Below are positions 58,794 through 64,000 of a stretch of 64,000 bases of DNA, piece by piece. The number at the start of each line of letters is the position of its first letter. The first letter of the stretch is position 1. Under the pieces are notes generated by a model. That model saw nothing but the letters and a program-made list of their open reading frames with translations. It did no database searches and was not told where the DNA came from. Source of the DNA: Saccharopolyspora kobensis (GTDB lineage: Bacteria > Actinomycetota > Actinomycetes > Mycobacteriales > Pseudonocardiaceae); assembly GCF_900108315.1 (NCBI RefSeq), contig NZ_FNVB01000004.1:1-64000 (forward strand), written 5' to 3'. Both the position numbers and the translations under genes were made by a program.

Positions 58794-58853
58794 TCACGGT
58801 CCCCTGAATGAGGTGCGGTTGAGCAGGAGTCCGGCCGACACGAGGAGTGTCAT
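58794..58853 (-). CDS. Possible 19-residue peptide coupled within the cysteine dioxygenase operon
   Basis: MTLLVSAGLLLNRTSFRGP is encoded with GAAGGA 7 bases before the ATG. Its start overlaps the cysteine dioxygenase stop (ATGA), and its stop overlaps a downstream ATG (TGATG). The hydrophobic N-terminal half could insert in a membrane. It may be a real small gene, a translational-coupling device, or chance. Confidence 0.35.
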   Translation of the reverse strand: MTLLVSAGLLLNRTSFRGP

Positions 58854-59467
58854 CCGTGTTCCTTCGGCTGGTGGGGTGCGTGCCGCGGTGGGATCGGCGG
58901 CACCTCGGAGAGGTCCGAGTAGTAGTGGACCGGCAGCAGTGGCGGTGAGTAGGCGTGCACGCTCGCCGAGTTCACCGAGCTGACGTTGCGGACTTGGTGG
59001 GCGCGGCCGCTGCCGAACCCGATGCTCGCTCCGACGTCGTGGTGCGAGGTGCGGACCGGGCCCGCCGGGTAGCGGTAGTCCTCGCGGAGCGCACCGAAGA
59101 GCACGGAGAACGAGCCGGAGGCCCCGCCGTGGTCGTGGGGTGCGGTGCCCTGGCCGGGAGCCCACGACAGCAGCCACAGCTCGACTCCCGCGGTCAGGCC
59201 GAGCTTGGCCCACCAGCGGTTCTCGTCGTCGATGCGGACGATGTCGAGCAGCGGGCCGGTCAGCTCGGAGGTGACCAGGCTGGTCAGGTCGCGCAGTTCG
59301 CGGGGCGTCCACAACTGGTGGTCCGGGCGGATCAGATCGCGCAGCAGGGGCAGGTCGAGGGCGGGGTGCAGTTCCGCCGCGCCGGGTTCGGGCGGGGGTT
59401 CGGTCGGGGTGTACTCGGACAGGTGGGCGGTTTGCTGATCGGGCCGGTGCTGCTGCACAGCTCTCAT
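58850..59467 (-). CDS. Cysteine dioxygenase
   Basis: A 205-residue cupin that oxidises L-cysteine to cysteine sulfinate with Fe(II) and O2. The iron ligands are visible in GTAPHDHGGASG and GRAHQVRN, and the strand LELWLLSWAPGQG-type sequence is VELWLLSWAPGQG. The ATG at 59467 has GGAGA upstream at 9 bases. It is preceded by the leader peptide gene at 59600-59671 and two small hairpins. A rhodanese gene follows, so the operon degrades cysteine and handles its sulfur. Confidence 0.87.
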   Translation of the reverse strand: MRAVQQHRPDQQTAHLSEYTPTEPPPEPGAAELHPALDLPLLRDLIRPDHQLWTPRELRDLTSLVTSELTGPLLDIVRIDDENRWWAKLGLTAGVELWLLSWAPGQGTAPHDHGGASGSFSVLFGALREDYRYPAGPVRTSHHDVGASIGFGSGRAHQVRNVSSVNSASVHAYSPPLLPVHYYSDLSEVPPIPPRHAPHQPKEHG

Positions 59468-59516
59468 GGCGTGTCTCCAGTTCGTGTCTTGCGGAGAGCG
59501 CGGCACGACACGACCT

Positions 59517-59537
59517 GCCCCGCGTTCGAAGCGGGGC
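59517..59537. promoter_or_regulatory. Hairpin between leader peptide and cysteine dioxygenase genes
   Basis: A perfect 7-base stem (GCCCCGC with GCGGGGC) and a 7-base loop lie in the mRNA leader, 50 bases before the cysteine dioxygenase start. It could be an anti-anti-terminator or terminator element. Confidence 0.45.
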
Positions 59538-59583
59538 GGTTCAGCGGTGGGATGATTCGTCGAGCCGCGCGAACGGACCTGGA

Positions 59584-59601
59584 AAGCGGTTTGACCGCTT
59601 C
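59584..59601 (-). terminator. Hairpin overlapping the stop codon of the Cys-Cys leader peptide
   Basis: The minus strand reads AAGCGGT, CAA loop, ACCGCTT, then TCC. The first stem base is the A of the leader TGA, so ribosome position at the Cys codons or stop would decide whether the stem can form. Confidence 0.55.
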
Positions 59602-59671
59602 AGCAACAGGCGGCGGTGACGACCCGGAACAGGTCGATCACGCGATCGCGGGTGAGCAACGAATCGGACAC
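59600..59671 (-). CDS. Cys-Cys leader peptide (putative attenuator)
   Basis: A 23-codon frame starting GTG. It contains LLTRDRVIDLFRVVTAACC and then a stop, the pattern of the small actinobacterial leader peptides found in front of sulfur-metabolism genes (LLTRRxxxDLxRVxSAxC). CACGAT (59679-59684) ends 7 bases before the GTG and no ribosome-binding site is present, so it should be translated from a leaderless message. The two terminal cysteine codons are followed immediately by a hairpin, and then by cysteine dioxygenase 133 bases later. Polycysteine leaderless reading frames act as cysteine-responsive attenuators in mycobacteria, and I infer the same here. Confidence 0.75.
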   Translation of the reverse strand: MSDSLLTRDRVIDLFRVVTAACC

Positions 59672-59935
59672 GTCAGCGATCGTGGCACGGTGGGGTGGTC
59701 CGCGCCAGCACCGGCGGCACCTTCCCGAATGCTGGGCGACACCGTTTGCCGAGCCCTGGACGTGTGTCACCCGGCCGAGCGAGCGCTGGATGCTCCCGCC
59801 CGCAGCCGCCGTGGCTGCGGACGGAACAATGGAGCGTGGAGCGGACCGGCCGACGGCCTGCGGCGGTCGGCGGATCGACACGAACCGGGGGCGCCACGAC
59901 CAGGCGCTGCGGTCAGTGACAGCGGGGAGGTAGAC

Positions 59936-60724
59936 GTGGACGACCTGGTCATCCGGATGGATGGCGTCGGTGTTCGGCGGGGAAAGACCACGCTGGTGGC
60001 CGACGTGAACTGGTCGGTGGAACTCGACGAGCGCTGGGTGGTGCTCGGGCCCAACGGCGCGGGCAAGACGACGCTGCTGAAGATGGCCAGCACCGAGATG
60101 CACCCGAGCGACGGCACCGTCGACGTGCTCGGCGAGCGGCTGGGCAAGACCAACGTCTTCGAGCTGCGGCCCCGCATCGGCCTGTGCTCGGCGGCCCTGG
60201 CAGCCCGCATCCCCGGTGACGAACTGGTTCGCGACGTCGTCGTCAGCGCCGGCTACTCGGTCCTCGGCCGGTGGCGCGAGGAGTACGACGACCTGGACAC
60301 CGACCGCGCCGCGGAGCTGCTCGACCTGCTCGGCGTCGCGCACCTGGCCGACCGCGAGTTCGCCACGCTGTCGGAGGGGGAGCGCAAGCGCACCACGATC
60401 GCGCGCGCCCTGATGACAGACCCCGAGCTGCTGCTGCTGGACGAGCCGGCGGCCGGGCTCGACCTGGGTGGTCGCGAGGACCTGGTCGCGCGGCTTTCCG
60501 CGCTGGCCATGGACCCCGACGCGCCCGCGTCGGTGCTGGTCACCCACCACGTCGAGGAGATCCCGCCCGGCTTCACCCACGGCCTTCTGCTCCGCGACGG
60601 GCGCATCGTCGCGCAGGGGCTGCTCGACGACGTGCTCACCGAGGACAACCTGTCCAAGACCTTCGACCAGGACCTGGAGCTGCAGCGCAGCGGCGACCGG
60701 TTCTTCGCCCGTCGGCGCGGCTGA
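59936..60724 (+). CDS. ABC transporter ATP-binding protein (stand-alone)
   Basis: A 262-residue ATPase with Walker A LGPNGAGKTT, signature LSEGERKRTT, Walker B LLLLDEPAAGLDL and a switch histidine in VTHHVEEIP. It resembles the YlmA/ModF-like cytosolic ATPases that lack a permease partner nearby. The substrate or partner is unknown. GGGGAGG lies 5 bases before the GTG start. It is divergent from the leader peptide and its operon, with about 260 bases between them in which I see no other gene. Confidence 0.85.
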   Translation: MDDLVIRMDGVGVRRGKTTLVADVNWSVELDERWVVLGPNGAGKTTLLKMASTEMHPSDGTVDVLGERLGKTNVFELRPRIGLCSAALAARIPGDELVRDVVVSAGYSVLGRWREEYDDLDTDRAAELLDLLGVAHLADREFATLSEGERKRTTIARALMTDPELLLLDEPAAGLDLGGREDLVARLSALAMDPDAPASVLVTHHVEEIPPGFTHGLLLRDGRIVAQGLLDDVLTEDNLSKTFDQDLELQRSGDRFFARRRG

Positions 60725-60861
60725 AAGCCCGGCGCAGGCCACGCCTTGCGCGGCGGCCGGGGTTTTCAGGCGGCCTGCGCTGAGATCCGTGACACAGCAG
60801 TCGCGGCGCTGGGCGCGATAGCCTGCCCGGCGAGGTGGCGGTTCGACGAGGAGGATGCCGC

Positions 60862-61644
60862 GTGGGCGAGTTCGTCAGGCTTGAGGTGGACGGCGCGATC
60901 GGGACGATCCGGCTGGATCGTCCCAAGATGAACGCGCTGAACCGGCAGATCGAGGTCGAGCTGCGGGAGGTCGCGCTCGAAGCCGCCGAGCGCGACGACA
61001 TCCGCGCCGTGATCGTCTACGGCGGGGAGAAGGTCTTCGCCGCGGGCGCGGACATCAAGGAAATGGCCGAGATGTCCTACGCCGACATGGCGAGCAAGGA
61101 GCAGCGCGGCCTGTCCGACGCGATGAGCCAGGTCGCCGCGATCCCGAAGCCGACCGTCGCCGCGCTCACCGGCTACGCCCTCGGTGGCGGTTTCGAGCTG
61201 GCCCTGAGCTGCGACCGGCGCATCGCCGCGGACAACATCAAGGTCGGGCAGCCGGAGATCCTGCTGGGCGTGATCCCGGGAGCCGGTGGCACGCAGCGGC
61301 TGGCGCGGCTGATCGGGCCGAGCAAGGCCAAGGACATCATCTACACCGGCCGGTTCGTCGACGCGCAGGAGGCGTTGTCGCTGGGCATGGTCGACGAACT
61401 GGTGCCCGCCGACGAGGTCTACGCGGCTGCGCGGCGGTGGGCCGAGCAGTTCACCAACGGTGCCGCCCGCGCCCTGGCCGCGGCCAAGGCCGCGATCGAC
61501 GGCGGGCTGGACCTCGACCTGGCCAACGGTCTGAAGCTGGAGACGCACCTGTTCGCGGGCACGTTCGCCACCGAGGACCAGAAGATCGGCATGCGCTCGT
61601 TCATCGAGAACGGGCCGGGCAAGGCCAAGTTCACCGGCAACTGA
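60862..61644 (+). CDS. Enoyl-CoA hydratase/isomerase (crotonase family)
   Basis: A 260-residue crotonase-fold enzyme that hydrates enoyl-CoA in beta-oxidation or a related pathway. It has the oxyanion strand FAAGADIKEMAE, the catalytic ALGGGFELALSCDRRIA, and the conserved QPEILLGVIPGAGGTQRL with the second glutamate. This is close to the EchA8-type short-chain enoyl-CoA hydratase of actinobacteria. GAGGAGG lies 7 bases before the GTG start. A strong terminator follows. Confidence 0.9.
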   Translation: MGEFVRLEVDGAIGTIRLDRPKMNALNRQIEVELREVALEAAERDDIRAVIVYGGEKVFAAGADIKEMAEMSYADMASKEQRGLSDAMSQVAAIPKPTVAALTGYALGGGFELALSCDRRIAADNIKVGQPEILLGVIPGAGGTQRLARLIGPSKAKDIIYTGRFVDAQEALSLGMVDELVPADEVYAAARRWAEQFTNGAARALAAAKAAIDGGLDLDLANGLKLETHLFAGTFATEDQKIGMRSFIENGPGKAKFTGN

Positions 61645-61680
61645 GCCCGGCACGCCGCACTGCGCGGCACATCGGTCGTT

Positions 61681-61718
61681 CCGACGCCTCGGCGAACCAC
61701 CGTTCGCCGGGGCGTCGG
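61681..61718. terminator. Bidirectional terminator hairpin
   Basis: A stem of 17 base pairs with one G-U pair (CCGACGCC and CGGCGAAC arms) and a 4-base loop lies between the convergent crotonase and serine hydrolase genes. Several T residues follow on the plus strand. Confidence 0.85.
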
Positions 61719-61743
61719 CGTTTCTCGGCTCAGCGGTGGTCGA

Positions 61744-62856
61744 TCACCGCCGATCGCTCGCGCAGAGCTCCGCTCGGAGCACATCGGTGAAGATGCCGAT
61801 CGGGTCGTCCCAGCCGCCGGTCGTCCAGTCGCCGTTGACGTTCGTCGTGATGAACCGCTTGCCGTCGCGGGTGCCGTACGCGTACGACCACGAGCCGAAG
61901 ATCGCGCCGCCCATGCCCCAGGCGGTTGTGCCGCCCGGGAGTGTCACCGAGGAGACGCCCAGACCGTAGGTGGTGCGGGGAATCCAGTTCTCGGTGGCGA
62001 CCGTGGTGAACATCGCCCGCTGCTGTTCGGCGGGGAGGAGCCGGCCGCTGAGCAGCTCGCCGAAGAACTCGTTCAGGTCTCCGGCCGTGGAGATCATGCC
62101 GCCCGCCGCCCAGAACGGTGTCGGGTCCATCTCGGTGACGTCGTAGATCTCGGCACCGGGATCTGGCTGGTGCAACTTCGTGTAGTGCCGGGAGTGCGGG
62201 CCGCGTATCGACTGGTCGTTCCCGCGCGGCAGGCAGGTCCCGTCCAGGCCGAGCGGCTGGGTGATCCGCTGGGCGATCTCGTCGGCCAGCTCCCGGCCCG
62301 TCACCCGCTCGACGATCATTCCGGCGAGGACGTAGTTGGTGTTGGAGTACGCCCAGCCGGCACCGGGTTCGAAGTCCGCCGGGTGGGACATGGCGATCTG
62401 CACGAGCTGTTCGGGGGAGTAGCTCTCGCGCTGGCTCAGCGCGTCCTGGTCGCGGGTGTAGTCGAAGACCCCGCTGGTGTGGTTGAGCAGCTGCCGGACG
62501 GCGATCTTGCTGCCGTCGTGGCCGTTTCCGCCGACCGCGCCGGGCAAGAGATGCGCCACGGTGTCGCCCAGGCTCAGCTTCCGCTCGGACACGAGTTGCA
62601 GCACCACCACGGCCACGAACGTCTTGGTGATGCTGCCGATGCGGAAGCGGTGCTCGGGCAGGCGCGCACCACCGGCCTCGGTGTCGGCCACACCTGCGGA
62701 GCCGAACCAGCGCAGGTCGCCGGTGCGGGCTTCGGCGAGGATGCCCGGGACACCGCCTTCGGTCACCGCCCGGTCGAGCAAGCGCTCGACCGCGGTGTGG
62801 TCGTTCCCGGCCGTTGAGGACGGTGCCGGGGTGGTTCCGGGGGCGGGTTTCGTCAT
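61744..62856 (-). CDS. Serine hydrolase of the beta-lactamase/D-Ala-D-Ala peptidase fold
   Basis: A 370-residue class C beta-lactamase-fold enzyme with the nucleophile motif SITK near residue 74, YSNTNY near residue 170, and a later HTG-like region that I do not recognise clearly. It has no signal peptide, so it is probably cytosolic and an esterase or peptidase rather than a beta-lactamase. An AGAGG site lies upstream of the ATG. A regulator gene is divergent from it, with a TTGCAAT array in between, which suggests shared control. Confidence 0.85.
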   Translation of the reverse strand: MTKPAPGTTPAPSSTAGNDHTAVERLLDRAVTEGGVPGILAEARTGDLRWFGSAGVADTEAGGARLPEHRFRIGSITKTFVAVVVLQLVSERKLSLGDTVAHLLPGAVGGNGHDGSKIAVRQLLNHTSGVFDYTRDQDALSQRESYSPEQLVQIAMSHPADFEPGAGWAYSNTNYVLAGMIVERVTGRELADEIAQRITQPLGLDGTCLPRGNDQSIRGPHSRHYTKLHQPDPGAEIYDVTEMDPTPFWAAGGMISTAGDLNEFFGELLSGRLLPAEQQRAMFTTVATENWIPRTTYGLGVSSVTLPGGTTAWGMGGAIFGSWSYAYGTRDGKRFITTNVNGDWTTGGWDDPIGIFTDVLRAELCASDRR

Positions 62857-62972
62857 GGTCGATGCCTCTGCTCGATTCGGTTCGGTCGAACGGACGCTAT
62901 GACTCGGTTTCCACCTGAAGAAAGCGTCGTAAGCGGAAAAAGGATTCTGGGGCAGCGTTTTTCTGAGATTTG

Positions 62973-63040
62973 TTGCAATGGGATGCCGTCGAACGCAACC
63001 TGGCCGGGCGGTCGTTGCAATGCGCTGCCGGTGATTGCAA
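62973..63040. promoter_or_regulatory. TTGCAAT operator-like array
   Basis: Three copies of TTGCAAT or its complement lie at 62973-62979, 63015-63021 and 63034-63040. The last two are inverted with a 12-base gap, and the first is 42 bases (four turns) away from the second. They sit in the divergent region between the serine hydrolase and the regulator gene. Confidence 0.55.
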
Positions 63041-63080
63041 ACTGAGCCCGATCACCCGGTCGAACGGAGGCGGTGCGCGG

Positions 63081-64000
63081 ATGCCGGGAGGCAGGCTGAC
63101 CCAGCTGGATCGTCAGCGCATCGCAGCCGGACTGGCAGAACGGCTCGGGTACGCCGAGATCGCCCGGCAGCTCGGCAGGCCGACCTCCACGATCAGCCGC
63201 GAGGTGGCGCGCAACGGCGGCCCCGGCGGCTACCGAGCGGACTACGCCCACCTGGCCACCGAACACCGAGCGCGGCGGCGCAAGTCGGGACAAGCCCCGC
63301 AGGCTCCGGAGGAAGCCGTTGCGCACGGGCGTGATCCCGAGGCGGTGCACGGCTTCGTGGAGCAGTTCGCCGCACTGATGGTGCGGAGCGGACTGCCGAG
63401 GATGGCGGCCCGGGTGCTCGCCTGCCTGGTCACCACCGACTCCGGGACGCTCACCTCCGCCGAACTGGTTCAGCGGTTGCGGGTCAGCCCAGCATCGGTG
63501 TCCAAGGCCATCGGTTACCTCGAAGGGCTGGAAGTGATCAGGCGGGAGCGTGACGCGCAGGCGCGTCGCGAGCGGTACTCCATCGATGACGACGTGTGGC
63601 ACCGCACGTGGCTGGTGAGCACTCGGAAGCAGGCCAGTTGGGCGGAGACGGCCGCGCGCGGAGCCGAGGTCTTCGGCGCCGGCACACCGGCCGGGGCCCG
63701 CCTGACCAGCATGGGCCGGTTCTTCGCGCGCGTTCGCGACAGCATGGCCGGTGACCGAGCGGACGCCGCGATCGGCGATGCCCGCACGGTGCTTGCCGCG
63801 CTCGTGCACGCGGGCGTGCCGCTCACCGCTGAAGAGCTGGCCGAAGTGCTGGGTTGGCCGCCGGACCAAATCTCCGCCGCCCTCCGGGCAGCCGAACAGC
63901 GCCCGGGCATCAGCGATCCGGTCGAGCTACGGAACGCTGGGAGCGGTGCGTACACCGTCGCCACCAGGCGCGACCGGCTCACTGCGGCGCAGCGCGAAGC
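63081..64000 (+). CDS. GbsR/MarR-type regulator with IS30-like N-terminal helix-turn-helix, 3' end outside window
   Basis: At least 306 residues, open to the window end. Residues of about 7-40 (LDRQRIAAGLAERLGYAEIA and RQLGRPTSTISREVARNGG) resemble the HTH_38 domain at the start of IS30-family transposases. A second winged helix follows (SAELVQRLRVSPASVSKAIG and YLEGLEVIRRERD), typical of the GbsR/MarR group. The third-position GC is normal, and no transposase catalytic residues are seen. GGAGG lies 10 bases before the ATG. The TTGCAAT array in front is a likely target. This gene has no stop in the window. Confidence 0.75.
   Translation, partial: MPGGRLTQLDRQRIAAGLAERLGYAEIARQLGRPTSTISREVARNGGPGGYRADYAHLATEHRARRRKSGQAPQAPEEAVAHGRDPEAVHGFVEQFAALMVRSGLPRMAARVLACLVTTDSGTLTSAELVQRLRVSPASVSKAIGYLEGLEVIRRERDAQARRERYSIDDDVWHRTWLVSTRKQASWAETAARGAEVFGAGTPAGARLTSMGRFFARVRDSMAGDRADAAIGDARTVLAALVHAGVPLTAEELAEVLGWPPDQISAALRAAEQRPGISDPVELRNAGSGAYTVATRRDRLTAAQRE

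Noticed and set aside
58794-58797. Rhodanese start at the ATG 58794-58797
   Set aside because: The overlap with the 19-codon frame is attractive, but the added 32 codons have poor third-position GC and no conserved sequence; GTG 58698 is preferred.

Overview
The window is very GC-rich, and its third codon positions are mostly G or C. GTG starts are common and many genes appear to have leaderless transcripts. The gene content fits a filamentous actinomycete: a chaplin-like peptide, DUF3558 lipoproteins, a PucR-type GAF regulator, an ECF41 sigma factor, a TipAS-type domain and an SPW-repeat protein. A Pseudonocardiaceae genus such as Saccharopolyspora is my inference from the overall flavour; no rRNA or other marker gene is present. 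I see no tRNA, rRNA, CRISPR array, prophage or intact insertion sequence, so this looks like ordinary chromosome with some accessory insertions.

Layout. Bases 1-7.1 kb hold the end of a sodium:solute symporter with a small membrane partner, a lipoprotein, an aldehyde dehydrogenase and a PTS-type dihydroxyacetone kinase operon (dhaKLM). From 7.1 to 18.8 kb come a second lipoprotein, hydrolases, a tandem-duplicated pair of GNAT acetyltransferases, a 3-hydroxybutyrate dehydrogenase / MHS transporter / PucR regulator cluster and two secreted esterases. From 18.9 to 29 kb there are MerR and Lrp regulators, an amino-acid exporter, a large coiled-coil protein, a Tat-exported penicillin-acylase-family enzyme and a divergent ECF41 sigma/AhpD pair. 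From 29 to 35.7 kb there are methylmalonyl-CoA epimerase, acetyl-CoA acetyltransferase, DNA polymerase IV and a solitary TipAS-like protein. From 35.7 to 42.4 kb lies a sugar regulon: a LacI repressor, mannose-6-phosphate isomerase, an ABC importer, and a divergent exported GH47 alpha-mannosidase. From 42.5 to 57.9 kb come CutA, MarR, a thiamine-binding protein, a chaplin-like peptide, a thioredoxin-TPR protein, a phosphatase, two HExxH metallopeptidases, glycogen phosphorylase, a Cmx-like exporter with its TetR, a GlxA-like regulator and a quinone oxidoreductase. From 58 to 64 kb there is a cysteine dioxygenase/rhodanese operon preceded by a Cys-Cys leader peptide, an ABC ATPase, a crotonase, a beta-lactamase-fold hydrolase and a truncated regulator.

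Three things stand out. First, a leaderless 23-residue reading frame ends in Cys-Cys-stop; its stop codon is part of a hairpin, and it sits in front of a cysteine dioxygenase operon, so it looks like a cysteine-responsive attenuator. Second, the GH47 mannosidase and the mannose-isomerase/ABC operon appear to share one LacI operator, placed just downstream of both promoters. Third, a dispersed intergenic repeat of about 25 bases (core CAGGAAGGTTCCC, tail GCTCGCA) occurs about 30 times, only between genes: singly, as hairpin pairs, or in arrays of up to seven. A second repeat family of about 50-90 bases occurs about five times.
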